The notes: a model not told the origin generated them from the letters alone. A stretch of 64,000 bases of DNA from Eucalyptus grandis (GCF_016545825.1 NC_052620.1:18786001-18850000); one strand, 5' to 3'. Shown: positions 23,519-35,193, numbered from the stretch's first letter. Numbers and translations: made by a program.

Positions 23519-24853
23519 GTCCAACTTTTGAATAGCAAAACTCTAACAAATATAGCTTATAACGAGGAACTAATATAGTAGAAAAGGATAAGACAACACT
23601 GTAATACTTTCAATATTTTTCAAACTTCTTTAGCATTGTCATAACCATATGACTAATAGCTAAATCCTCATTTATTGCTTGCCTTTGTCAAGCAAAATTG
23701 GATCCGCCATATATTTGCCATGGGATATCTAACTATAGAGAAGAAAGTGGAGATATCATAAAAAGATTGTGACATAATTTTCTTAGCTCTGACCCAATCC
23801 TCATGTGATGAGCATATGAGAAAGTTACAATCAATTAATTTCAAATGGGAAAATGCATGTTCAAAGACCAAAAGTACATAAAGTTCTTTTGGGTAGCCAC
23901 ATTTTGACATACCTTTTTAACTCATCTTCAAGCATGATGTGATATATATTCAGCAAATTTTACTCTCCTTCCTTGTGTATCTCTCATGTATTTGGCAAAT
24001 CTCTAATATTTCGTAATGATCCACCAATCACCTTCATAACTACAATGAGATTCAAAATATGCGCACCACAATGCACATGAAAAAAGTGGCCCATCACATA
24101 GCAAAGAGGATATGAATTTTTTTTTTCAAATATCAATCATATTATCGTTTTATGATGCATTATCTAATGTAATACTGAAAATATTCCTTTCAATGCCCCA
24201 CTTTCTTAACAAAGTCAACAATTTTTCTAGTAAAATGACACCATTATATGGAAATGGCACATAAGAAACACAAAACCTTTGCATGTAATCTCATCAATGA
24301 AATGAGCAGCAACAATCATATAATCATTAGTTGTGATAGAAGTCCATCAATCAGAAGTCAAACAAATTATGCTCGGAAGTGTCACTACATTTGATTTCAA
24401 ATTTCTCTTCTTTTCCTTATAAACTTTTATTACATCACTTCTTGTTGTATTTATTGATATGTGCTTCACATTGGGCTTGAGATAACTACTCTCTAGTAGC
24501 CTTGTGCTCATAAAAGAGTAGGTGTAATTGTATTTAATTATTACTTAGCATTCCTCCAAACACGGCTTGATGAAATTGTTCAATGGAATCATCAACATTG
24601 GCCTCTCATTTGGGACAAATACTTAAATGCTGCAACAATTTTCTTGTCCCATGACTAGCTGTATATGTTGGTTCGCACTGCTTAAATTTTGCTTAAATTC
24701 AAATTCAGGCCACATAACAAAAGTGCATCTTTTTGAAGGTTTAGAGCAAATAGACTAATTTTCCTCATTCTCATTAACAAAGGATGCAATTCTACATCTC
24801 TATGATTGTTTTATGGTTGAATATTCTTCTTGATCCTCATTAAATCTTGACAT
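23519..24853 (-). pseudogene. hAT transposase relic, minus-strand copy inverted relative to the first
   Basis: Read from 24853 leftward: ATG and MSRFNEDQEEYSTIKQS; a decayed BED-finger region (VMWPEFEF; in another frame SHGTRKLLQHLSICP at about 24620-24660); REANVDDSIEQF; the TSD-like block near 24350 (LTSD then a stop); and the stretch 23910-23668, HLKLIDCNFLICSSHEDWVR, SFYDISTFFSIVRYPMAN. Each piece matches the plus-strand copy at roughly 75-85% by eye, in the reverse order on the window. It begins at the point equivalent to 23320 of the first copy (GCTATTCAAAAGTTGGAC against GCTATTCAAAGTTGAAC), so the 3' part present at 23321-23518 is missing here. Multiple stops. Confidence 0.85.
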
Positions 24854-25124
24854 TTTAACTAATTAGTTAGAGACAATGTGAATTTAAATAAGTTGTAAAT
24901 ACTTAAAGAAAAGATAACACGTTATATTTCCATCAAATATTAAATCAAACACTTGCCAAAACTCTGTGGGTCAATCATGAACTTTTTGAAGTTATATAGG
25001 TTTGAAGAGCTATAGAAATTATTCGACACGGAATAGAAGTAAGAGCAAGAGCAAGGATAATTACGAAAGCATGGTACCTCTAACAAGTAGCCATAAGATA
25101 CTCTTTTCTTACCAATTCAGTTAC
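24854..25124. other. Short spacer between the hAT pair and the MULE
   Basis: Non-coding. No 8-bp hAT target duplication is visible. The last 9 bp before the MULE (TTCAGTTAC) do not match the 9 bp after it (ATTTTGCTA). Confidence 0.5.
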
Positions 25125-25540
25125 GGGAGAATTGCCAAAAAAGTCTTAAACCTATTGCAATTGTGCCAATTCAGTTCTAAACCTTTTTTTTTTTTTTTTT
25201 GTCAATTCAGTCCTAAACATTTTATATTTATGTCGATTCAGTCATTTCGGCAATCTTTAATCGGAATAATATGATGTGGAATCCTAATCAGCGTCGACCG
25301 GCGTTGCCGGCGCTGACATGGACGCCGAGATGCAAAATGGCGTCGTTTTGCTTATAAAAAAAAATCGAAAAAGTCACAAACAGCATCGTCTGTCTTCTGT
25401 AGTGTCGTCCTTCTCCCGTGTTTTTCTTCTATGTTTCTGAGGAACCCTAGTATGAGATCTTCCCCAAATTGAGTGTTGCTTTCTTCTTTAGATATCAAAA
25501 TTTTTGCCCCAAATCAGAGTTGATGCTCAGTCCACGCTTT
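25125..25540 (+). repeat. MULE left terminal inverted repeat
   Basis: Pairs with 34781-35193 at about 88% by eye. Shared runs include GGCAATCTTTAATCGGAATA and TCTTTAGATATCAAAA. The T tract at 25183-25200 and the central GC-rich part differ most. Such long TIRs are typical of TIR-MULEs and often contain the promoter. Confidence 0.92.
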
Positions 25541-25728
25541 CTCAGCATTGTTCTTCTCATGAACGTCAAGAACCCTATTCTCTCCCAAATCAAATTTGCC
25601 CAACTGGAAGAGCCCAAGAATCTCGCAGATTTTGTCTAGATTCCTCATGCCAAATCATTCTTTTGTTGTTGTGTTCATTGATTGAGCGCATTTTGCCCAA
25701 CACTTTTGCTCATCCGTCACAATCATAG

Positions 25729-28148
25729 TGTGGCATCCCAAAATTCATGGCAACCTCTAGTTACATTAAAGTCTATGAATAGGTGATGGAAGTACCATCA
25801 AGTTATTTTATGGCCATTTAATCCATAATTTGCAATAAGATTTATGGCCAAGCTTTTAATGGATAATTATGTGATAGGAAAGAAAATTCTATCATTGGCC
25901 ATGTGTATTATAAATTGGAATTTATGGATTTGTGACTACAAGTTTTATGGCCTTATTATTTTTGCAAGTTAGGTATTTATTTAAGTGGAAAATGTTAATA
26001 GATTATTAAAAGGTTAGTGGGCCGAAATTCTTAGGCCAAGCTAGCCCAAAAACCCAGGCCCATGAAGGCCCAAGACCGGCCCAAACCTTGAAGCCCATAA
26101 GCCTTGCATGCGAGCTGCCAAGTGGCATGGAGGAGGAGCCAAGTGTGGCTGCCCCCATTGGCCATCTTGGGTGGCCACATGCAGCTTTCAATCATTTCAA
26201 ATGATTGAAGAAAAGGGAAATTAAGAGAGGGAGAGTGGCTAGTTTTGGTGAGGGAGAGAGAGAGAGAGAGAGAGCTGTCGAGAGAGTGAGAGAGGGAAAC
26301 CGAGAGAGGAGGAGGAGGAGGCCGTGCGAAGAAGAAGGAAGAGGGTTCGTCCGCCGTTCGTTGCTGCTTTGCCTCTGTTTGCTGCTGTTTTGTGCTTGAA
26401 TCTAATGCAAGTAGAGTCCTAAAACCTACCCTTTGCTTGCTGTGATGTGTGTAGAAGATGGTGCATCTTGGTTGTGGTAGATGGGATGAGATTTCGGAGC
26501 TTTGAAGGTCATGCATGCTGATTTCGGAAAGACCAGTCCGACTGTCCGAGAGTTTGTGTGTTGCATGTGACTTTTTAGTTGAAATATTGTTTCGACCTCT
26601 TCATGAAAGTTGTAGAGAACATCTTGGAGTATAACATACTAAAATTTGAGACAAAATGGACAAGTATTGAGGGGTGAAACCCTTTTTCTACGAAAACATT
26701 AGATCTGGAAACTGTTTTGTTGACCTCTTGGTGATTTCGTGTGTTTCATGTGACTTTTTATTTGGAATTTCACTTTGACCTCTTCATGAAAGTTGTAGAG
26801 AAAATCTTTAAGAACAACATACTAAAATTTGAGGCAAAAATAACAAGAAATGGTCAGTGAAACGATTTTTATTTGGAGAAACTAGATCTGGAACTCGTTG
26901 TGCTGATCTTCAGTGGTTTCGTGGTCTGTAAAGTAACTTTCTTGTTGAATCTCACTTTTATTTCTTAACAAAAGTTGTAGTATACTTCTTGAGATAGAAC
27001 ATATCAAAAATTTAGAGGAAATGAATGAAAATAGGTCGGCAAAACCGTTGTCTTTTGAAGAAACTGGATCTGAGAAAAACGCTGCTTCGACCTAGTATGT
27101 TTTCAGGATTTGTATAAAATCATACAGTTAAAATTTGATCGTGCATCCTTAATGAAAGTTGTAGGTAATATTATGAGGAATAACATACTGAAATTTCAGA
27201 GTAGATGGACCAGTAATGAACAAGGAAACGATTTTTCTTCAACACGGGTAGATTTGGAAAACGACACCGAGAACAGGAAAAGTAAATCGGTTTTAACTTT
27301 TAATCCAGAACGAATTCGACTTCGTTTTCTACATGAAACTTGTAACTCTAGATCTTAACTACAACGTGTCCAAATTTCAGAATTTTCTGAGTCCATTTGA
27401 GGGTTTAATTGAAGTTATTTTCGAAACTGTGCATGGGTCATATTAAAAACCCTTTTTAGTGATATATATGGATCTGTACGTATTCTGTGAAGCGTTGTTT
27501 GATGTGGTGTCCTTCACGAAATATGTTTTCTTAGATCTTATCTACATTATGGTAAAATTTTCAGAATTTATTTCCATCGTTTGCTAATTTTCTAGAATTC
27601 ATGAAAAATTCTTTACTACTGAGTGGTTGTACTCACCCTTTTTGGTGAATAACATTTCAGACTAGATAAGATACCTCTGCTACTACTACTACTGGTAGAT
27701 GGATCGAGTGGTTGGATATGACCACGAGATGGAGGATAACAAAGGAATGAACTTTTGGATGCCGACACTGATCGATGAACTTTAAGTATATGACTGTTGG
27801 AAGAGATGTCGGTCATCTTTTGAAGTATAACCAAGTATAGAATACATTGACATTTTGATGTACTAATGAATGATGTCCATCTGGTTTAAATAAATAAAAG
27901 TGTACGGCTTTTACCTATAAATATTTAGTTGGTGTGTATTGTTTTTTGAATATAGGGAAGGGAGTTGTTGGATGTGCTTCCGTATATGAATTGCCCAAGG
28001 GATCGATAAAAAAAAAAGATTTAAATTCCTAGGTTGTATGGACCCACTGCAATTGAAATGTATCCGAGTGACATATTATTAGGTCAAGCGAATGGTAATC
28101 GAACTGTGGCGACCCTAACGGTTTGGGGGCCATTTGAGGGGTGCCACA
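25729..28148 (+). mobile_element. Solo LTR (gypsy-type), 2.42 kb, nested in the MULE, TSD CATAG
   Basis: It begins TGTGGCATCCC and ends GGGGTGCCACA, which are TG...CA ends with an 11-bp imperfect inverted terminus. Identical 5-bp repeats CATAG flank it (25724-25728 and 28149-28153), which proves an LTR-retrotransposon insertion later reduced to one LTR. The plus orientation is inferred from a GA-rich leader at 26224-26320 and a six-unit array in its 3' half. MULE sequence resumes at 28154. It contains no gag or pol. Confidence 0.92.
26520..27600 (+). repeat. Six tandem units of about 183 bp inside the solo LTR
   Basis: The landmark GAAAGTTGTAG or its variants occurs at 26605, 26788, 26969, 27154, 27335 and 27518, with steps of 181-185 bp. 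Units share CATACTAAAATTTGAG-like and AGATCTGG-like segments and become more diverged toward the right. Confidence 0.9.
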
Positions 28149-28995
28149 CATAGACACACTCATATTGTGAAGACCCGATTTGGCCACAACCCCGTTGCGA
28201 CCCGACTCGCCCATCACAAATTGCAGCAAACACGAGGAGTTGTGGTCCCAATTTAGTTTTGTTGTCGACGAGTGTTGAGCGAACACAACAACAACAAAAA
28301 ATAGTCAAAAGGTATGTTGCAGTGGTCCCAAACTTATTGCGTTCTCCTCATCTTATTTTATATTTACAATTTGCGTTAGTTTTTTTGGCATGTGTTGTCA
28401 TTGGTTGGGAAAATAATATTTTTGCATGCTTATTGGTGTGACACCAAAGAATTGTTATGTTAGAAATAAGGAACCGTTTAGTTGGTTTTGTTGTGTCCTT
28501 CTTCATTCCAGGATGAGAGGAGAGAGTGTAGGAATCCAAGGAAGTTCATGTCTCGCCGGCTGCTGTGCAAGATAAAACCTACATCTAATTTTTTACTTGT
28601 AATTATTTAGTAAGAAAGTCAATTTGGTCCAGTGATGCTAATTTTGTTTGCTTGAATATAACTGAAACCAGTTGTGGGAAGTAGTTCAGCCCACCAACAA
28701 ACTGTCTCTTCCATGCGTAACATACTTTTTGTCCTTTGAGGTGCTAGAGAACAAATTGATTTTTTAAATGAGAATTTGCCAATTGAATAACTTTGTTTGT
28801 AAAGTAAGTTTTGGCCTTTGGATTCTTTAAATGAGAATATACAATAAAAGGTATTAGGAGAATATAGTGAGATTGAGATGATTCAAAACTTATGCTTAAG
28901 TCAAAATCTCCATTACGTGGCTATGTTTTTACATACATTACGTTTTCTATGTAGGGTTGATATGAGCAACAAGTCAGCTTGGGTGTGCCTTTTCT

Positions 28996-31560
28996 ATGTT
29001 GGAAATTTTTACCAAGACTGATTTAATACAAGTCAATATTAGTTCACCAAGCTACGAAAGTTTCATTAGAGATATTGAGAAAGTGGTAAATAGTAAATTT
29101 GAGAAGCTTTATTTTAAATTTCCTAGAAAGTCTCTAGAAAATGGGTTGAGATATATATGGGATGCGAGTAGTGTTGTCGATCTATTGTTGAGCTATTTGT
29201 ATCAAGGGGGTAATCGAGGTATATGAGAAAATTTTGTAGCCGATGAGGCAGATGAGGGTGATGGTCAAGGTGTCATTGAGGGTGAGGGTGAGGGAGAGGG
29301 TGTTGGGCAGGGTGAGGGGGTCGCTCATGGGGTTCGTGAGAGTGCTCATGATGAAGTTGGTTTAGCTAATGAGACAGTTGTTGAGCACTTGGGTAGTTTA
29401 GATCCTGATAACGCAATTAATGAAGGTGATTATATTGACATAGAGGATGATATTGTGAATGATGACAGCGATGAGACAGACTTTGTTGGCGATGTAAGAT
29501 TTTTCATTGATGATGATTGTTGTGATGAGGAGCTTTTGGAAGCAAGGAAGAACAAGATGGAGTTTCATGGAAGGGCCACAAAGGATCTTATTTTAGGGGA
29601 ACCATCCGGAGCATTAGTATCATCTGAACCATTGGATGTGGATAATGTGGTTGATCTCGTAGCTGGTTACGAGATAGAGTACTATGAAATGAATGCAAAT
29701 GAGAGTTTAAGGTCTGATGCAGAAGTAGGAGATGACGATTTTACTAGGAGAAGGAATAGGTTTCCAAGATACGATCATAATTGTGTTGTGCTTGGATTTA
29801 CTGTGGCTATAGCATTTGATAGTAGTCGGCAATTTAAAGATACTTTAATAAAGTACTCAATAGTTGAGCGTAGAGAGATCAAATTTATAAAGAATGAGAA
29901 GAAGATTGTTAGAGCAAAATGTGCTAACGAAAGTTGTCCCTAGAAGATTTTTGGATCTATTGATGCTCGTAGTGGATCATTTCACATGAAAACCTATCAT
30001 TTGGAGCATGCATGTTGTATTAGCTTCAAAAATAGGAGAGTGACAAGTTCTTGGTTGGCAAATCACTATCTTCCTACAATAAGAGCAATGCCAACTATTA
30101 AAACTATTGCTTTCAGAGAGCTAATCAAGGAACAATTGGGCTTAGATGTTAGTATAATTCAATGTACAAAGGCCAAATTACATGCTTATAAAGTATTGAT
30201 AGGGAATTATAAGAAAGAATGTGCAAAGTTGTGGGATTATGTAGAGGAGCTTAGAAAGAGAAATCCTGAGAGTACCATTACATTGAAGGCGAAAAAACCC
30301 GATATGCAATCTAAAGCATTGTTTGAAAAAATGTACATATGTTTTACTGCTTGTAAGAAATGCTTCTTTGGTGGTTGTAGGAAAGTTGTGGGATTAGACA
30401 GTTATTTCTTGAAGGAAATTTGTTAAGGTCAGATTTTATGTGCTATTGAAAGGGATGCAAACGATCAGATGTTCCCAATTGTTTGGGCGATTGTCAAGGT
30501 TGAAAGTAGTGATACTTGGACGTGGTTCTTAACAAACATGATGTATGATCTTAATATTTTGAACACGTACGGACGAGGCCGGGTCATTATTAGTGACAAA
30601 TAAAATGTAAGTTTCTTATTTAATTTTTAGTTACTATGCCTTTTAGCTAATTGTATTTGTAACATATGATTTATATTGCACTAATCTTTTATAGGGACTT
30701 TTACAAGCTGTGGCTACGTTATTGCCTGTAGTTGAGCATAGAATGTGTGCTAGACACATCTATGCCAATTGGGGCAAGAAATATAAGGGGATATATATGC
30801 CAAAGTATGATGAATACTCTCAGACATTAAAGAAAATTAGTCCAGCTTTATATCATGACTTGGTTCAAACAGAGTCAAAGCATTGGTCCTAGGCTTTCTT
30901 CACCACTAATGTAAAATGTGACATTGTTGACAACAACTTATGTGAGACATTTAATGGAAGAATTATATGTGCTAGATGTAAGTCCGTTTATAGTATGCTA
31001 TAAGAAATACGGATAATGATAATGACAATAATATATACACAGAAAGATGCATGTGCTAGGTGGAAAAATGGACTGTAGTCCAAGAATCTTAAGAAAGTTA
31101 GAAGAAAATAGAGTTTTTGCAATATACTGTCAAGTGATATGGAATGGTAATATTGGATATGGGATGATGGATAAGGGTAACGAGTACGTGGTAGATGTGT
31201 TGAGGAGAGAGTGCTCTTGTGGAAAATGGCAACTCATTGGCATCCCTTGTTCACATGTTATTTCTGCTATAAATCATAGGCAAGAGGATATGTATAACTA
31301 TGTTGATGAGTATTATAAGAAGGCCAATTTTTTAGCTGCATATGAGAACATGAGGATGCCAATTCAAGGAGAGAAATTTTGGAAAAAAAAATACTAAGGA
31401 GCCACCAGAACCATTGCCAGCTAGGGTGAAGCTCGATAGACGTAAACAGAAAAGATCAAGGGAGGAAGGTGAGTTGGCAAGTTGAACTAGAATGTCCAGG
31501 ATGGGAATGAAGATGACATGTCGAACTTACTCAAGCCCAGGACACAATAGTTCAAAGACT
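28996..31560 (+). pseudogene. MuDR-type MULE transposase, broken by stops and frameshifts
   Basis: The order fits plant MULE transposases: N-terminal MuDR-like block (KLYFKFPRKSLENGLRYIWD, about 29100-29160); an acidic linker rich in GEGEGEG and DD; the MuDR plug domain (about 29760-30060, NHYLPTIRAMP); the MULE DDE domain with first acid in VVGLDSYFLK (about 30385), second in IISDK (30590-30600) and glutamate in NNLCETFNGRI (about 30935); then a SWIM zinc finger CSCGKWQLIGIPCSHVI (31211-31261). An 88-bp intron with GT...AG (30607-30694) sits right after IISDK; removing it restores the frame exactly. Stops lie at 29224, 29941, 30424, 30601 and 30890, and frameshifts near 31069 and 31395. A mutated terminal CCHC-like knuckle is read near 31515. 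Catalytic residues remain, but the protein cannot be made. Confidence 0.9.
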
Positions 31561-31716
31561 TAGTCTACATCATCACAAAAACAATTTTCAAGGCGAAAAA
31601 TTTCGGTTAGTTCTTTCATTTCCATTATGCCTTGGTCTCTTGTGGGCATAAGCTGAATCATGAGTACTATAATTATGTGACAGCTTAACATTCCTAATTT
31701 TTAAGTGTTGTGTAGG

Positions 31717-32165
31717 TTTAGAAACGTACCCATAAAGGTGCAAGTGATAGTGGTGGCTCTACCAATGTAAATCCTTATGTTTATAGGATGGTATGTAGTA
31801 TTTTATTAGAAATTTAATCTATACTAGTGAAGTTTTCATAAACATAAAACGAATATACACTTTGCAATTTTAGAGACGTACACACAAATGTGCAAGTAGT
31901 AGTGGTGGTTCTGCTGATGTGAATCCTTCTGTTCATGAAACAATAAGTAGTGTTTTCTTAGAAACTTAGTTTATAATAGCAAAGTTTCATAAATATAAAA
32001 TGAATATATATTTCGTAGGTTTAGAGATGTACAAGCAAATGTGTAAGTGCAAGTGGTGGTAATGGTCTTGTCAATGTGAATCCTCTTGTTTATGGGATAA
32101 TATGCAAAAATACCAAAAGTTGCATTAAAAGCCGAAGTAACAAGATGTGGGTTTAGTAATGACAC
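31717..32165 (+). repeat. Three tandem 151-152 bp units, each with one exon-like and one intron-like half
   Basis: Units start at 31717, 31869 and 32020. Each begins after an AG (GTAG, TTTTAG or GTAG plus a few bases), reads RTHKGASDSGGSTNVNPYV or a variant (unit 2: RTHKCASSSGGSADVNPSV), and continues into an AT-rich half with ATAAATATAAAATGAATATA. It lies just past the transposase knuckle, so it looks like an amplified 3' exon of the transposase gene. Confidence 0.75.
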
Positions 32166-32828
32166 GTTGCTATTTATCTTTTTTTGTCCATTTTTTTTTT
32201 CGGTGGAGATAGGTTTGATGAATCGATGAAGTGGTGATCCATTTTGTTTTTTTTAATCAATGATGAGATCCGTGAAGTAGTGTTTGTGGCTGTATTTTTT
32301 GGGTTTATCTTAAATGGCGATTTGTATATAGTTGGGATTAGCGATAAACTATGTTTATAAATCATCTCCTATGCAATACAATGGGGTTTATGGATCTGTT
32401 ATTTGTTTTTACTATATTGTGACCGTTTTTTTATGAAGTAGTTATATTATATTGCTTTTTTTTTTTCCTATCATATTTGGACACCTAATATCATCCCAAC
32501 GGATCATAAAAACAAAAAAATGACATATCTTTGATGTTGAGATAGAAAAACAAATTGCATATAAAACAAAGGAGATTGCAATTAACTTGCACTTCATTCA
32601 TGTTCATATTTCATGTCAACAAATACAAATCATACTAAAAACAAGTACTAAAAGAGTTTACATAATACATTCAATATTGATATTGCCTACGGCAAGCTTA
32701 GTACATCATTTGTCTTCAAATTTCTAAATAACATACCTCTTATAATTACAAAAGACACCCACAACACAACCAATATTGTTTTTAATGTCGAATTTTGTTT
32801 CTTTCACATCATGGGTGACACATTTTAA

Positions 32829-33125
32829 TTATGCCTTAAGGACTCTAACTTCACTGACAATCGAACTACCCTCATCTTCATTACGTGTCAACACTGGTTT
32901 TCTTTTGAAATTGCTCTGGTGAAAATTTTGCGACACGTTTCCTAATGATTGACTAATTTTTACATCAATCCACATAAAAAAACCACAACTTTTTCCAATT
33001 CTATATTCCAGGCAATCATGATATCTTCTTCATCGATTTTCTTTTGTCTTTGCTATTTGTAGAGGACATTTTAGGCCACAATAACAAAATACATATGTAT
33101 TGTTGTTCTTTAAATTCGATGCCAT
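32829..33125 (-). pseudogene. GRF-type zinc-finger ORF on the opposite strand of the MULE, one stop
   Basis: Ninety-eight codons from an ATG at 33125 to a stop at 32829. It reads CYCGLKCPLQIAKTKENR, one TGA, RRYHDCLEYRIGKSCGFFMWID, then a hydrophilic tail ending SEVRVLKA. This fits the GRF zinc finger: CxCG...T...(N/P)GRRFxxC......CxFFxWxD, with the metal ligands in place. The single in-frame TGA sits at the position of the conserved glycine of the GRR motif (GGA to TGA). An upstream in-frame ATG at 33248 would extend it by 41 codons. Small GRF proteins are common in plants and often lie near transposons; their role is unclear. Here the ORF lies antisense between the transposase and the right TIR. 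Confidence 0.75.
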
Positions 33126-33879
33126 CAATTGTGATGAATTCGCTGATGTATTTATTAGTTGTGACGATTGTAGCAGAATTGTATTTATGCTATCAGGATC
33201 AACACTAATCTGAACATATCTAACTTGTAAACATGTAATATAGTTCAAGCTTAACAGTAAAGTTCAATGGCAACTATAAAATCATATGATGAAATGAAGT
33301 ACATAGGAAGCTATATGTTCATTCTATAGAATGAAGTTCAACAGTATCTATATCTTCATTACATATTTAAACAACAAATTACAATTTTAACAATAAATAA
33401 GTCAAAAAAGAGATAATTATAAGCAAGCAATGGCTTTAATGCAATTTGATCAAATCCTAAGATGGGAATAGACACTATGATTCACGATAGTAAAGAGTAA
33501 TTTTGGAATGACCAAAATTTGATGTGGAAAGAAACATGTGATCGAGCATGGCAGTTGAAATGAACTATTCTCATTATATCAACCTACAAGAAAATGATAA
33601 ACCCGATATAAGTCAAGTGCTCGCACTCCAAAGTCCAAGTCTCTTTTTAACAAGTCAATCATTCTCGGATAGGCTTGGGTCTGCAAGTAAATTATTGGAC
33701 CAATTCTGACAAAAAAAAAAAAAAATTATTGGACCAACCATCTTATTCTTGGGTTGAGTTAGTTGAAACCAACCAACAAGCACCAAGTTCACATAAGCAT
33801 TACCACTATAAAATCATGTCATTATACATGTCAAGGTCATTATACAAGTTAGGCCATTATTGCCTTATATCGCATTAAG

Positions 33880-34235
33880 ATTCTATAGTGTTCAGGTCAT
33901 GCCATTATCTTGCATTAAGATTTTGCAATAATAATGTAGGCACCTAAATCTGCATTAAGATTATACAATATTAATATGGTTTCATTTTCTTTATAATCAC
34001 CGAAATCTCACATGCAGCAGCAATATCTACATTGTTATGTCTCTACATTAAGATTCTGCAACAACAATGTAGTCACCTAAATCTGCATTAAGATTATACA
34101 ATATTATTTAATTGCATGTCTTTACAATCACATAAGTCTCATACTGTAGTAACATTATCTACATTGCTATATCTCTGCATTAAGATTCTACAGCAGAACC
34201 TCAACAACAGTAACAACATCTACATTGCCTAACCT
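33880..34235. repeat. AT-rich tandem repeat, about 135-145 bp period, two to three units
   Basis: The phrase TCTGCATTAAGATTATACAA occurs at about 33951 and 34083, and CATTAAGATT variants also at 33870, 33904, 34048 and 34178. Between them ACATTGTTATGTCTC and its variants repeat. Non-coding, in the MULE subterminal zone. Confidence 0.7.
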
Positions 34236-34489
34236 ATAATTCCCTAATGCACTCTACATTTTGTACATCAACACATTTACATTGCTAGATCATCCAGTTC
34301 TCATGGAGAATAAAAAAGACTCTAAAGCAAACCACAAATTGCATAAGACAGCAACCATAGCCAAGACCATCTGAAATAGAGTTAAACCTGCGCAAGCCTT
34401 GGTTGAAGCAATTTGGAACAAGGCCTTGGGCAACCTTACATTTTATCTTCGCACATTATCTTCAACATCTTTCTTGCGAATCTCGGTGG

Positions 34490-34780
34490 GCGTCAACCAA
34501 GCGTTCGGCAAAATTTGGGCAAAAGCGTTGGGCAAGCGTGAAGCAAGAGTGTAGGGCGAGCAAGAGTGTCAGTGAATTTGGGCAAAGGTGTTGGGCAAGT
34601 GTCGAGCACAAGCATGGGGGGAGCAAGTATCGGGCGAATATGGGTGAGCGTTGAGTGCGGGCACAGGCCAAGCAACAACATTGGGCAAATCTGGGTGAGC
34701 ATCAAGCCCGAGCGCAGGGCCAGCAACACTATCAGGCAAATTTGGGCGAAGGCGTTGGGCAAAGCGAGTGAGTGTCGGAT
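34490..34780. repeat. Short TTGGGC/GGGCAA-rich imperfect repeats next to the right TIR
   Basis: The phrases AAATTTGGGC, GTTGGGCAA and AGCAAGAGTG or their variants recur about every 30-60 bp from 34510 to 34770. The zone differs strongly from the AT-rich rest of the element and has no equivalent beside the left TIR. The open frames on both strands here are a by-product of the repeat. Confidence 0.6.
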
Positions 34781-35193
34781 AAAGCGTGGACTAAGCATCA
34801 ACTCTGATTTGGGCAAAATTTTTGATATCTAAAGAAGAAAGCAACGCTCAATTTGGGGAAGATCTCAGACTAGGGTTCCTTAGAAATGTAGAAGAAAAGC
34901 ACGGGAGAAGGATGACGCTACGAAGATAGACAACGCCGTTTGTGGCTTTTTCGATTTTTTTTTTAAATAAGCAAAAAGGACGCCGTTTTGCATCTCCGGT
35001 GTCCATGTTAGTGTCGACAACGTCGGACGGCACTGATTGGGATTCCACATCAAATTATTCCGATTAAAGATTGCCGGAAGGACTGAATCGCATAAATATA
35101 AAATGTTTAGGACTGAATTGGCAAAAAAAAAAAATGTTTAAGATTGAATTGATACAATTGCAATAGGTTTAGGACTTTTTTTGTAATTCTTCC
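34781..35193 (-). repeat. MULE right terminal inverted repeat
   Basis: Reverse complement of 25125-25540. It ends TAATTCTTCC at 35193. Confidence 0.92.

Larger units (their letters stand above)
25125..35193 (+). mobile_element. Mutator-like element (MULE), about 10 kb, with long terminal inverted repeats
   Basis: The element is bounded by inverted repeats of about 415 bp (25125-25540 and 34781-35193) and carries a MuDR-type transposase relic on the plus strand between them. Without the nested solo LTR (2,425 bp with its duplicated target) it would be about 7.6 kb. The termini begin GGGAGAATTGCCAAAAAAGT on the left and GGAAGAATTACAAAAAAAGT on the right. No matching 9-bp target duplication is visible, so it is old or was rearranged. 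The 3' half also holds a triplicated exon-like unit, an opposite-strand GRF ORF and two AT- or G-rich subterminal repeat zones. Confidence 0.88.
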
